DNA of 64,000 nucleotides, taken from the NCBI RefSeq assembly GCF_023264895.1, contig NZ_JAHFUY010000020.1, positions 1-64,000 of the forward strand, read 5' to 3'. Position 1 is the first letter of the stretch. Every line of letters starts with the position of its first letter. This document shows, piece after piece, positions 49,991 to 60,365 of this stretch. Source of the stretch: Herbiconiux sp. Its GTDB lineage: Bacteria > Actinomycetota > Actinomycetes > Actinomycetales > Microbacteriaceae. The notes beneath the pieces were generated by a model. It saw only the letters and a program-made list of their open reading frames with translations. It made no database searches and was not told the origin of the DNA. A program made the position numbers and the translations under genes.

Positions 49991-50761
49991 CTAGGTGAGG
50001 ATGGGGAGGAGGGGGATGGCGGCGAGCCCGGCGAGGACACCACCGATGATGGGGCCGACGACCGGCACCCAGGAGTACGACCAGTCGGAGGATCCCTTGC
50101 CCTTGATCGGCAGCAGCGCGTGCGCGATGCGCGGGCCGAGGTCACGAGCCGGGTTGATCGCGTACCCGGTCGGGCCACCGAGGGACGCGCCGATGCCGAT
50201 CACGAGGAGGGCGACGGGCAGAGCGCCGAGGGCCGCGAGACCACCGTCTCCCTGGCGGCCGCCGCCGAAGCCGATCACGACGAACACGAGCACGAAGGTG
50301 CCGATGATCTCCGTCACGAGGTTCCAGCCGTAGGAACGGATGGCCGGGCCGGTGGAGAACACGCCGAGCTTGTTCGCCGCCTCGGGCTCCGCGTCGAAGT
50401 GCTGCTTGTAGGCGAGCCACACGAAGACGGCACCGATGATCGCACCGATCAGCTGCGCACCGATGTAGGCGAGCACCGACAGGGCGTTCACGTCGACCGC
50501 GGTGGCCTCCGATCCGAACGAGGTGGCGCCGTTGGCGAGGAGGCCGAGAGTGACCGCCGGGTTGAGGTGCGCACCGGAGGCGTAGGAGACGATGACGCCG
50601 GCGAAGACCGCGAGGCCCCAGCCGATGTTGACCATCAGGAAGCCGCCGTTGAAGCCCTTGGTGCGGATGAGCGCCACGTTCGCGACGACGCCGCAGCCGA
50701 GGAGCACGAGCATGGCCGTGCCCACGAGTTCCGAGAGGAAATCGATACCGAGATTGTCCAC
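49991..50761 (-). CDS. glpF: MIP family aquaglyceroporin
   Basis: Two NPA boxes: GAHLNPAVT and [11 protein letters not shown]. Confidence 0.96.
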   Translation of the reverse strand: MDNLGIDFLSELVGTAMLVLLGCGVVANVALIRTKGFNGGFLMVNIGWGLAVFAGVIVSYASGAHLNPAVTLGLLANGATSFGSEATAVDVNALSVLAYIGAQLIGAIIGAVFVWLAYKQHFDAEPEAANKLGVFSTGPAIRSYGWNLVTEIIGTFVLVFVVIGFGGGRQGDGGLAALGALPVALLVIGIGASLGGPTGYAINPARDLGPRIAHALLPIKGKGSSDWSYSWVPVVGPIIGGVLAGLAAIPLLPILT

Positions 50762-50935
50762 GTTGACCTTCCTTCGCACTGACTGGCCGCGAGTGCGGCC
50801 CCCGAGGTGATCGGGTACTTCACAATATCCCCAGCGTCTTGCCAGGTATACGGCGAAACGGCGTAGATTTGCACCGGATGGCCAACCACTGGCTCCCGTC
50901 GCGGGCGACGAACGTCCGATCGGAGGGAATTTTCA

Positions 50936-51937
<1,002 letters not shown>

Positions 51938-51947
51938 GGTCGATCGG

Positions 51948-52613
51948 ATGACACTGGGCATCGACTGGACGACCGACTGGATCCGGCGGAGCGCCGCCGT
52001 CGTCTCGGAGCATCGGGGTGAGCTCATCACCCTCGACCGCGAGATCGGCGACGGAGACCACGGCGAGAACCTGGACCGCGGCTTCACCGCCGTGCTCGCG
52101 AAGCTCGACGACCTGCCGGCCGACGCGTCGCCAGGTGACGCGCTCAAGCTCGTGGCGACGACGCTGATCTCCACGGTGGGCGGGGCCTCGGGCCCGCTCC
52201 TCGGCACGGCTTACCTCAAGGCCGCCGGGGCCGTGGGGCAGGAGAAGGAGCTCGACGGTGCGGCGCTCGTCGCGCTCCTGACCGCGGCCCGTGACGGTGT
52301 GGTGCTGCGCGGCAAGGCGGAGAGCGGCGACAAGACGATGATCGACGCCTGGACACCGGCTGTCGACGCGGCCTCCGCGGCTGCGGCCGACGGCCAGGAC
52401 GAGGTCGCCATCCTCGAGGCCGCGGCCGCCGCCGCCGAGCAGGGTGCCGCGGCGACCGAGCCGCTCGTGGCGCGCAAGGGTCGCGCGAGTTATCTGGGGG
52501 AGCGGGCCATCGGGCACCGCGATCCGGGTGCCCAATCGTCGTCGCTGCTGCTGCGGGCGGCTGCGGTTGCCGCGGCAGGCACTTCGCCGGCATCCCCCTC
52601 GGCAGGGCAGTGA
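51948..52613 (+). CDS. dhaL: Dihydroxyacetone kinase subunit DhaL
   Basis: LDREIGDGDHGENLDRGF; GGASGPLLGTAY. Confidence 0.96.
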   Translation: MTLGIDWTTDWIRRSAAVVSEHRGELITLDREIGDGDHGENLDRGFTAVLAKLDDLPADASPGDALKLVATTLISTVGGASGPLLGTAYLKAAGAVGQEKELDGAALVALLTAARDGVVLRGKAESGDKTMIDAWTPAVDAASAAAADGQDEVAILEAAAAAAEQGAAATEPLVARKGRASYLGERAIGHRDPGAQSSSLLLRAAAVAAAGTSPASPSAGQ

Positions 52614-52614
52614 C

Positions 52615-53358
52615 GTGAGCGGCACTCCCGGCAAGGTCGGCGTCGTCTTCGTCTCGCACAGCTCCAAGATCGCGGAGGGGCTCGTCGAGCTCGCCGCGCA
52701 GATGGCGCAGGGCACCACGCTCGTGGCCGCCGGCGGCACCGACGACGGGGGCATCGGGACGAGCTTCGACAAGGCCGGGCAGGCGATCGCCGAAGCCGAC
52801 TCCGGCGAGGGCGTGGCCGTGCTCTGCGACCTCGGGTCGGCGATCCTGACCGCGGAGACGGCCCTCGACTTCCTCGACGACGATGTGCGGGACCGCGTGC
52901 GGATCGTGGATGCTCCGCTCGTGGAGGGCGGGGTCGCTGCGGCCGTGGCCGCCGAGTCGGGCGCCCCGCTCGCGGAGGTCGTGGCGGCGGGGCGGAGCGC
53001 GGCGAGCGGCGGGGACGAGACCACTTCGGTCGATGATCCGGCTGCGGCGCCGGCCGCTGGTGCGCCGGCGACGGGCGCTGCGGCATCCGGTGACCGTCAG
53101 GTCGGCTACTCGCGCACGGTGACGATCGTGAACCGCGACGGCCTGCACGCGCGCCCGGCCGCCGAATTCGTGAAGCTCGCGGGAACCTTCGACGTCAAGG
53201 CGACCGTGAACGGCAAGGACGCCAAGAGCCTGCTCGGCATCATGGCGCTCGGTCTCACGAAGGGCGCCTCCGTGGAGGTCGCGAGCGCCGATCCGGCGGG
53301 ACGCGAGGCGGTCGACGCTCTCGCCGATCTCATCGAGACCGGCTTCGGAGAGGCGTGA
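52615..53358 (+). CDS. dhaM: Dihydroxyacetone kinase phosphoryl donor subunit DhaM (EIIA-HPr fusion)
   Basis: FVSHSSKIAEGLVELAAQM (EIIA) and NRDGLHARPAAEFVKLAG (HPr). Confidence 0.95.
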   Translation: MSGTPGKVGVVFVSHSSKIAEGLVELAAQMAQGTTLVAAGGTDDGGIGTSFDKAGQAIAEADSGEGVAVLCDLGSAILTAETALDFLDDDVRDRVRIVDAPLVEGGVAAAVAAESGAPLAEVVAAGRSAASGGDETTSVDDPAAAPAAGAPATGAAASGDRQVGYSRTVTIVNRDGLHARPAAEFVKLAGTFDVKATVNGKDAKSLLGIMALGLTKGASVEVASADPAGREAVDALADLIETGFGEA

Positions 53359-53437
53359 CGTGCGCCGATTCCGTGAGAAAATCGAGGACCGGGGTTTCGC
53401 ACCGCGACCCCGGTGATCGAGAGGAACACAGAACAAC

Positions 53438-53812
53438 ATGGCTAGCAGCGCAACGAAATGCCCCGTCTGCGGGAAGTCGGTCGCCGTCGGCCTCGTCTCC
53501 CAGACGATGATCCAGCACGAGGACAAGCACGGGGCTCGATGCAAGGGCACCGGCAAGCCGCCCGTCGTGTCGGCCCGGGCCGCCGCCGCGGCCGCCTCCG
53601 GAACCGCCGGTTCGTCGGCGACGCGGTCGACCAGGAAGCCCTCCACGAGCCCCGCCGCCAAGGGCGGCGTCACCGTGCGTCGCGTGGAGGTCGACCCCGA
53701 GGCGCTCCGCGAGCGCCAGGAGCGCTCGGAGCGACTGCGACAGGAACGCGCCGAGGCGGCGCGCGAGCGCAACGAGATCCACGTCTCGTACTTCGACGAG
53801 CCCCGGCACTGA
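53438..53812 (+). CDS. Hypothetical small protein with putative zinc-binding N-terminus
   Basis: CPVC...HEDKHGARC plus charged RQERSERLRQERAEAARERNE tail. Confidence 0.65.
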   Translation: MASSATKCPVCGKSVAVGLVSQTMIQHEDKHGARCKGTGKPPVVSARAAAAAASGTAGSSATRSTRKPSTSPAAKGGVTVRRVEVDPEALRERQERSERLRQERAEAARERNEIHVSYFDEPRH

Positions 53813-53877
53813 TCCGGGCCCAGCACGACCCCCAGTGCTGACGCAGGCGCTCGGGGAGTTCGAGGAGAGGTGGGGCG

Positions 53878-54252
53878 ATGCCCGAGCAGGCTGCCGAATC
53901 GGTCGAGGAGTACATCGCCTCGTTCCCGCCCGAGGTCGCGACACGGCTCGAGGAGCTCCGCGCCCTCGTGCGCGGAGCTCTCCCGGGTGCGGAGGAGTCG
54001 ATCAGCTACGGCATGCCAACCTACTCCTACGACGGCCGGCACCTCACCTTCTTCGCGGGCTGGAAGGCGCATCTCGCCCTCTACGCCGTCTACTCCTTCG
54101 CCGGCGACGACCCCGCCCTGGAGGCGGAGATCGCTCCCTTCCGGTCGGGCAAGGACACCCTGAAGCTGCCGGTGAAGAACGAGCTGCCCAGCGGGCTCAT
54201 CACGCGTGTCGTGGCAGGACTCCTGGCGAAGCGGAACTCACCTCGGGCGTGA
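53878..54252 (+). CDS. DUF1801/iron-chaperone-like protein
   Basis: EYIASFPPEVATRLEELRALVRGALPGAEESISYGMPTYSYDGRHLTFFAGWKAHLALY. Confidence 0.9.
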   Translation: MPEQAAESVEEYIASFPPEVATRLEELRALVRGALPGAEESISYGMPTYSYDGRHLTFFAGWKAHLALYAVYSFAGDDPALEAEIAPFRSGKDTLKLPVKNELPSGLITRVVAGLLAKRNSPRA

Positions 54253-55004
54253 AGCGGCGCTCCGACGGCCGGGTCGATCCGCCGTACTTCGATTCGGTGC
54301 GGGCCCGGCGGGACGCCCGCCTCGCTGCGGCGACCGCGCCCGAGGAGCTGCGGGGCTTCGTCGACCCCTTCCTCGACGGCGGGGCCGCCGCGCTGGCGGT
54401 GCTGCAGCGGTTCCCGGATGCGTCGGTGACGCTCGCGAGCACCGACGAGGAGCTCGTGACCACCTGGGAGGCCGTCCGCGACGAGCCCGCCGCGGTCATC
54501 CGGTCGACGCGCAGGCTCCTCGAGGGGCACGGGGCCGCGCAGTTCGCGGCGGTCCGCGCGGATGCCTCGTTGGTGGGCGCCGAGCGGGCGGCGCGCTTCA
54601 TCTACCTGCGTGGTGCGGCGGCTCCGGATGCGCGGGGCCGGCCGCCCGTCGATGTCGCCTCGGCGACGATGGGCCGAGGCGACGTCGTCTTCGACGAGTC
54701 CAATCTGCGGGCGGTCTCGGAGCTCATCGCCCGCTCGGACGTGGCCTTCGAGCGGTCGTCGCCGTTCGCGCTCCTGCCGCGAGTGCAGGAGGAGGACCTC
54801 GTCTACCTCGACGCGGATTCGGCGGGAGCCGTGTCGGCGGGGTCGCGGGAACTGCGCGGACTCGTGGGTGCGGTCACCGCGCGGGGCGGGCACGTGCTGG
54901 CCACCGCGGAGCTCGCGGGGCTCACCGCCGTGGCCGACGGGCTCTGGGGGAGCGGCAACCTGCGGCGCGCGCTCGCCCGTGAGTCCGCCGAGGGCCGGCC
55001 GTAG
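54249..55004 (+). CDS. D12-class (Dam-like) adenine methyltransferase-like protein, catalytic motif absent
   Basis: Ordered correspondence to Dam blocks: FVDPFLDGGAA, STDEELVTTWEAVRDEP, ERAARFIYLRG, FDESNLRAVSELIARSDVAFE, EDLVYLDADS (for DPPY), TARGGHVLATAEL; GTGA overlap with preceding gene. Confidence 0.65.
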   Translation: MKRRSDGRVDPPYFDSVRARRDARLAAATAPEELRGFVDPFLDGGAAALAVLQRFPDASVTLASTDEELVTTWEAVRDEPAAVIRSTRRLLEGHGAAQFAAVRADASLVGAERAARFIYLRGAAAPDARGRPPVDVASATMGRGDVVFDESNLRAVSELIARSDVAFERSSPFALLPRVQEEDLVYLDADSAGAVSAGSRELRGLVGAVTARGGHVLATAELAGLTAVADGLWGSGNLRRALARESAEGRP

Positions 55005-55054
55005 GAGCACACTGCCCTGTTGCCCGCCTGAGGCGGCAGTGCCAGGGTGGCGGC

Positions 55055-55633
55055 ATGCAGATCGAGGTGCGGCCCGCAACCGTCTTCGCCGACGTCGCGA
55101 CGATGGTCGGGCCCAAGCGCCCCGACGCGAACGTGTGCTGGTGCCTCAGCTACCGCATCCCGTCGAAGCAGAATCAGGCGCTCGTCGGTGTCCAGCGGGG
55201 TGCGCTCGTGAGGCAGCTTGTCGAGGAGGATCCGCCGCCCGGCGTGCTGGCCTACGACGGTGAAGAGGTGGTCGGCTGGGCGGGCGTGCATCCGAGGGCC
55301 GACACGACGTTCGCGCGCAACCGCCGCATACCCTCGCTCGACGAGCGGGTGGTGTGGTCGGTGTGGTGCCTGCGGGTGCGGCCCGGTCATCGCGGTGCGG
55401 GCATCTCGCATCCGCTGCTCGCCGGGGCCGCCGCCTTCGCGTTCGAGCGGGGAGCCGAGGTCGTGGAGGGGTATCCGGTCGACAACCGCGGCGAGAAGGT
55501 CGACCTCACCATGGCGTACGTGGGGACGCGCGCGCTGTTCGAGGCGGCCGGCTTCACCAAGGCGGCCGACACGACGTCGCTGCTCAACGGGTTCCCCAGG
55601 GTGGTCATGCGCCTGGAGAGGCCCACCCGCTGA
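55055..55633 (+). CDS. GNAT family N-acetyltransferase
   Basis: VWCLRVRPGHRGAGISHPLLAGAAAFAFERGAEVVEGYPVD. Confidence 0.9.
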   Translation: MQIEVRPATVFADVATMVGPKRPDANVCWCLSYRIPSKQNQALVGVQRGALVRQLVEEDPPPGVLAYDGEEVVGWAGVHPRADTTFARNRRIPSLDERVVWSVWCLRVRPGHRGAGISHPLLAGAAAFAFERGAEVVEGYPVDNRGEKVDLTMAYVGTRALFEAAGFTKAADTTSLLNGFPRVVMRLERPTR

Positions 55634-55677
55634 TTCGGCCCACCGTGGGAGCTAATGGGCTCGCGAGCGAAGTGGGC

Positions 55678-55926
55678 TCAGGCGTGCTTCGCGCGGCCCG
55701 CTATGGACTCGCGGATGGCTTCCTCGTCGACGTCGACCTCGCCCACGTCGTCGGGCCCGCCCTCTCCGGGCAGGGAGATGACCGCCCCGTCGTCGACCTC
55801 CGGGTCGTCGAGGTGGGTCGAGCCGCGCGGGTTCTCCTGCGACTCCGCGGTCTCCTCGTCGCTGGAGGGGCTGTAGGTGACGTCCTTCTGGACGGTCTCT
55901 TCGTCGTTACCGCTCTGAATGGCCAT
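55678..55926 (-). CDS. Small acidic, probably disordered protein
   Basis: 82-aa Asp/Glu-rich ORF. Confidence 0.6.
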   Translation of the reverse strand: MAIQSGNDEETVQKDVTYSPSSDEETAESQENPRGSTHLDDPEVDDGAVISLPGEGGPDDVGEVDVDEEAIRESIAGRAKHA

Positions 55927-55999
55927 GGGCTCGACGATACGACGCTCTGCGCGCCCCGCAACCCCCTCACGCGGTCGGCCGTGCTCCCGTCGGCACGGG

Positions 56000-56341
56000 T
56001 CAGTGCTCGTGGGCTCCCGACAGCTTGAAGCCGAGCCGCCCGTGGGCGAAGCCGCCGCCCGCGCGGATGGCGGTGGCCACCCAGGCGGCCTCGGCGAGCT
56101 CCTTCTCGCTCGCGCCTGCCGCGACCGCGCGCTTGCTGTGCGCGTCGATGCAGTACACGCACTGCGTGGTGTTGCTGACCGCCACGGCGATGAGCTCGCG
56201 GTACTTCAGCGGGATCTCTCGCCCGTCCGTTGCGAACACCGAGGCGTCGAACGCCACGAACGAGGCGAGGATGTCGGGCGTCTGCTCCTTGTACACGCTC
56301 GTGTAGCGGGCGTCGTTCTCGCGGTCGTAGTAGTCGGACAC
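56000..56341 (-). CDS. Carboxymuconolactone decarboxylase/AhpD-like protein
   Basis: CVYCIDAHSKRAVAAGASEKELAEAAWVATAIRAGGG. Confidence 0.92.
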   Translation of the reverse strand: MSDYYDRENDARYTSVYKEQTPDILASFVAFDASVFATDGREIPLKYRELIAVAVSNTTQCVYCIDAHSKRAVAAGASEKELAEAAWVATAIRAGGGFAHGRLGFKLSGAHEH

Positions 56342-56435
56342 GGGGCCTCCAGTTTCGTCGACGAACCCCTCGACGCTACGCACCGCCGCCCGGCACCACC
56401 CACCCACCCGACCGACGACGTAACACTGACCGGAT

Positions 56436-57122
56436 TCAGCGGGGGCGGGGGTCGTGGACGAGGGCCGGGAGGTGCTTGTCGAGGAGGGTGAGGAGGGCCG
56501 CTATCGCGACCGCGACGAGGAGGATGACGGCCGAGTTGCGGAGGGAGTCGGCGAGGCCGATGAGGTCGACGTCGAGGAAGGGGTAGGGGTACCAGCCGGT
56601 GAGAGCTCCGCGCACGAAGGTGAGCACGAGCCAGGCCAGGGGCCAGATGAAGGCGAGGGACATCACCCGCCACGACATGCGCGGCCTCGGCCCGAAAATG
56701 AGCCAACCCAGGAGCGTCGCCCAGGGGGAGATGTAGTGGAAGCCGATCGTGGCGGCGAGGGCCCAGCCGGTCGGGTGCACGAGCCCGGCGAGCACGAAGT
56801 CGTAGACGAGCCCCGTGATGATGATGCCGAGCAGGGCGTCGAGCCTCAGCACGCGCCACAGCCGGCCGTCTCGGCCGATGCTCACGGCGAGCGCGATCGA
56901 GGTGCCGAGCACGAACAGGTTGCTCTGGATGGTGAAGTAGCTGAAGAGGTTGACCAGCCGCTCGCCCAGGCTCTGGCTCGTGGTGGGCTGGAACGAGTTG
57001 ACGTCCTGGCCATTGGTGAACACGAGCACGAGCTGGATGACGAGCGCGGTGCCCACCACCACGGCGATGCCGCCGAACCAGATCCGCGCCGCGCGGGCGC
57101 GGGCGCTCGTGAGGGCGGTCAC
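56436..57122 (-). CDS. Pr6Pr family membrane protein
   Basis: Six-TM protein: LFSYFTIQSNLFVLGTSIAL ... HYISPWATLLGWLIFGPRP ... RGALTGWYPYPFLDV. Confidence 0.85.
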   Translation of the reverse strand: MTALTSARARAARIWFGGIAVVVGTALVIQLVLVFTNGQDVNSFQPTTSQSLGERLVNLFSYFTIQSNLFVLGTSIALAVSIGRDGRLWRVLRLDALLGIIITGLVYDFVLAGLVHPTGWALAATIGFHYISPWATLLGWLIFGPRPRMSWRVMSLAFIWPLAWLVLTFVRGALTGWYPYPFLDVDLIGLADSLRNSAVILLVAVAIAALLTLLDKHLPALVHDPRPR

Positions 57123-58036
57123 GAGCGGGGGCCGGGGAGCGCGTCGTCCCAGCGGGCCAGGGTGCGGGCGGCCTCGAAGGTGGCTTCGAGGAACTCGGCG
57201 ACGAGCGCATCCGGATCGGCCGCCGTGCGCACCGCCTCGTAGGGCAGGAGGAACTCGCCGAGCTCGGCGCTGTAGTAGGCCGGAGCCGGGACGGGTGCGT
57301 CGGCGAAGCCCTCCGGCACCGGGTACGCGTAGGAGTAGAAGGCGCCCTCGACCCCGCCTCCTGGCCAGAAGCCGGCGCTGCTGATCTCGTGCGAGTAGCC
57401 CTCGACCATCACATGGTCGGGGCAGTTCGGCACGCCGCCGGGATGCGCGGGCGCCTCGCGCCCGGAGAAGCGCGTCACCGCGATGTCGAGGGCACCCCAG
57501 AACAGATGCACCGGACTCACCTTGCCGACGAACGGCGCGCGGAACGCCGTGAGCACCCGGTCGGCCTGGATGAGCTGCCGCCAGAACTGCGTCACCGCAC
57601 GGCGGTCGTAGCTGCAGTGCTCCGTGTCGTCGGCGAACGGGATGGCCGGGTCGACCTCATTGGGCCGGGCGTGGATGGCGACCTCGATGCCGAGGCTCTC
57701 GAGCGCGGCGAGCACCTGCTCGTAGAACTCGGCGACCGACATCGGCTCGAGCGGGAGCTCCGCGATCCGGCCGTCGCTCCGGCGCAGCTCGAGCCGGTGC
57801 ACGAGCAGGTCGAACTCGATCTCGAAGAGGTCGGTGCCGTAGGGGATCGGCCCGGTCGTGAGGCCGCGCGCGGTCACGTAGAGCGGCACCTGCCACCAGT
57901 GGTTGACCATCGGCGCGAACGCCATCCGGATCTTGCCGACGATCTGCGTCCACAGGTGGAACGTGACGCGGGTGTCGGCCCAGTCGTCGATCGCGAGGGA
58001 GGGCCAACCGCGGGCGGGGGATTCCGAAGTGCTCAC
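57119..58036 (-). CDS. DUF5996 family protein
   Basis: TRVTFHLWTQIVGKIRMAFAPMVNHWWQVPLYVTARGLTTGPIP ... SPVHLFWGALDIAVTRFSGR. Confidence 0.85.
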   Translation of the reverse strand: MSTSESPARGWPSLAIDDWADTRVTFHLWTQIVGKIRMAFAPMVNHWWQVPLYVTARGLTTGPIPYGTDLFEIEFDLLVHRLELRRSDGRIAELPLEPMSVAEFYEQVLAALESLGIEVAIHARPNEVDPAIPFADDTEHCSYDRRAVTQFWRQLIQADRVLTAFRAPFVGKVSPVHLFWGALDIAVTRFSGREAPAHPGGVPNCPDHVMVEGYSHEISSAGFWPGGGVEGAFYSYAYPVPEGFADAPVPAPAYYSAELGEFLLPYEAVRTAADPDALVAEFLEATFEAARTLARWDDALPGPRS

Positions 58037-58146
58037 CGCTCCACGCTAGCGGTCGTCCCGATCCGAAGGCCAGAAAACAGATCGTGTCAAGCGGGTTGCG
58101 GCGATCCCGAGAACTCGTTCACTGAATGAAGGGAGAGGAACACCGA

Positions 58147-59283
58147 ATGAGCACTGTCATGTCCGGGATCAGAGCGCGAGGAGGCGACGAGGGGGATTCC
58201 CGAACCATCCGCGTGGCCTCCGTGCCGTCGTCGCACGTCTACGTGAAGCACCTGTCGCCGCCGATCCCGGACGACCGCGTCGTCCGCCTGCCCGATCCGG
58301 ACCCCGACGACCACCGTCGCTCCGCGGTGTCGCGCTGGTGGCCCCCCGTGATGCTCGACCCCGAGTGGGTTCGTGAGCACGCCGCGGAGTTCGACATCTT
58401 CCACCTGCAGTTCGGCTTCGACGCCCGCACCCCCGAGGAGCTCGCCGAGCTCGTCGCCGCCCTCCGGGAGGCCGGCAGGCCCTTCGTCTACACCGTGCAC
58501 GACCTGCGGAACCCGCATCACCTCGCGCGCGACGCGCACGACGCCCAGCTCGACGTGCTCATCCCGGCGGCGGATGCGCTCATCACCCTCACCCCGGGCG
58601 CCGCAGCCGAGATCGAGCGGCGCTGGGGCCGGACGGCGCTCGTGCTGCCGCATCCGCACGTCGTCGACGTCGACACGATGGCGGCCGTGCAGGCCCGCAG
58701 GGTGGGGAGCCCGCGCGCGGACTCCGGATTCCGGGTGGGAGTGCACGTGAAGAGCCTGCGGGCGAGCATGGACCCGCTGCCCGTCATCCGGGCTGTGGCC
58801 GCCGCCGTCGCCGAGATCCCCGGTGGCGTGCTGCAGGTCGATGGTCACACGGACGTGCTGACACCCTCCGGCGCGCGCCACGACGAGGCACTCAGCACCT
58901 ACCTGCAGGAGGCGAGCGGTCGCGGCGAGCTCGAGCTGCGCATCCACGACTTCTTCACCGACGCCGAGCTGTGGGAGTACCTCGCCAGCCTCGACGTCTC
59001 GGTGCTGCCCTACCGCTTCGGCACCCACTCGGGCTGGCTCGAGGCGTGCCGCGACCTCGGCACCGCCGTCATTGCGCCGGACTGCGGTTACTACTCGGAG
59101 CAGGGCCCGGTGATCGGCTACCACAACGACGAGGACGGCCTCGACATCGCGTCGCTGCACACGGCGGTGCACGTCGCCGCGCGCACGGCGGCCCCTCCGC
59201 CCGAGCCGATCCCCGCGCGCCGGCGGCAGCGCGAGATGATCTCCGCCGCCCACCTCGATTTGTACCGGAGTCTCATCGGATGA
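58147..59283 (+). CDS. Glycosyltransferase (GT4/GT-B-like)
   Basis: FDIFHLQFGFDA, FVYTVHDLRNPHH, C-terminal ELWEYLASLDVSVLPYRFGTHSGWLEACRDLG. Confidence 0.85.
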   Translation: MSTVMSGIRARGGDEGDSRTIRVASVPSSHVYVKHLSPPIPDDRVVRLPDPDPDDHRRSAVSRWWPPVMLDPEWVREHAAEFDIFHLQFGFDARTPEELAELVAALREAGRPFVYTVHDLRNPHHLARDAHDAQLDVLIPAADALITLTPGAAAEIERRWGRTALVLPHPHVVDVDTMAAVQARRVGSPRADSGFRVGVHVKSLRASMDPLPVIRAVAAAVAEIPGGVLQVDGHTDVLTPSGARHDEALSTYLQEASGRGELELRIHDFFTDAELWEYLASLDVSVLPYRFGTHSGWLEACRDLGTAVIAPDCGYYSEQGPVIGYHNDEDGLDIASLHTAVHVAARTAAPPPEPIPARRRQREMISAAHLDLYRSLIG

Positions 59284-60365
59284 AGCGCCTTCGCATCTGC
59301 CTGATCGCCTCGAGCCGATTCCCCGTGGCCGAGCCGTTCGCCGGAGGTCTCGAAGCCCAGACGCACACCCTGGCCGGAGCTCTGCGCGACCGTGGGCACG
59401 AGGTGACGCTGTTCGCCGCGCCCGGATCGGATCCGGCGCTGGGGGCCACCGCGCTCGACGTGGCCGAGTTCGAGCCGTCGGACGAGGCGCGCTCGGACGT
59501 GGGGGCCTCGCCCGAGCAGTGGATGCGCGAGCACCACGCCTACCTGGCCCTCATGCTCGACCTCGCCCGCACCGGGCACGAGCGCTTCGACGTGGTGCAC
59601 AACAACAGCCTCCACCACCTGCCGGTGGCGCTCGCCCCGACACTGTCGGTGCCGATGGTCACGACGCTGCACACGCCGCCGACGCCGTGGCTCGAGTCGG
59701 CCGTGCGGCTGACCCCGCCCGCCCACGGGCCGTCGCGGTTCGTGGCGGTGAGCGGCGACACCGCCTCGCGGTGGGCAGCGAGCATGCCGGCCGAGGTCAT
59801 CCTGAACGGCATCGACACCGAGCGCTGGCGGTTCGGGCCCGGCGGGACGGATGCGGTGTGGTTCGGCCGGGTCGTTCCCGAGAAGGCCCCGCACGTGGCG
59901 ATCGACGCCGCGAGGCTCGCGGGGGTGCCGCTCGTGCTCGCGGGTCCTGTGCACGATCATGGCTACTTCAGTCGGGAGATCGCACCTCGGCTCGGTGACG
60001 GCGTGCACTACGCCGGGCATCTGGCGAGCGAGGAGCTGATCGAGCTCGTGCGGCACTCGTCGGTGTCGATCGTGTCGCCGGACTGGCCGGAGCCCTACGG
60101 GCTCGTCGCCGCGGAGTCGATGGCCTGCGGCACCCCGGTGGCGGGGGTCGCGACAGGGGCACTGCCGGAGATCGTGACGGCGGCCGGCGGCCGGCTGGCG
60201 GCCCCGGATGATGTGCCAGGGCTCGCCGACGCCGTGCTCGGGGCGCTCGAGCTGCCGCGGATGGGGGTGCGCCGACACGCCGTCGAGCGGTGCTCGGTGG
60301 AGACCATGGTGGACGAGTACGAACGGTGCTTCATCGGGCTCCTCGGCGAGGCCCGAGCGGCGTGA
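59280..60365 (+). CDS. Glycosyltransferase family 4
   Basis: GGLEAQTHTLAGALRDRGHEVTLFA; SPDWPEPYGLVAAESMACGTPVAG. Confidence 0.93.
   Translation: MKRLRICLIASSRFPVAEPFAGGLEAQTHTLAGALRDRGHEVTLFAAPGSDPALGATALDVAEFEPSDEARSDVGASPEQWMREHHAYLALMLDLARTGHERFDVVHNNSLHHLPVALAPTLSVPMVTTLHTPPTPWLESAVRLTPPAHGPSRFVAVSGDTASRWAASMPAEVILNGIDTERWRFGPGGTDAVWFGRVVPEKAPHVAIDAARLAGVPLVLAGPVHDHGYFSREIAPRLGDGVHYAGHLASEELIELVRHSSVSIVSPDWPEPYGLVAAESMACGTPVAGVATGALPEIVTAAGGRLAAPDDVPGLADAVLGALELPRMGVRRHAVERCSVETMVDEYERCFIGLLGEARAA

Noticed and set aside
48138-49994. 618-aa plus-strand ORF through the inverted-repeat element and opposite glpK
   Set aside because: Arg-rich start over structured noncoding DNA, then antisense of glpK; no independent coding evidence.
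54249-54300. N-terminal DPPY in the D12-like protein as the catalytic motif
   Set aside because: It precedes the motif I-like block, so it is out of order for the D12 (alpha) arrangement; the canonical motif IV position reads LDADS.
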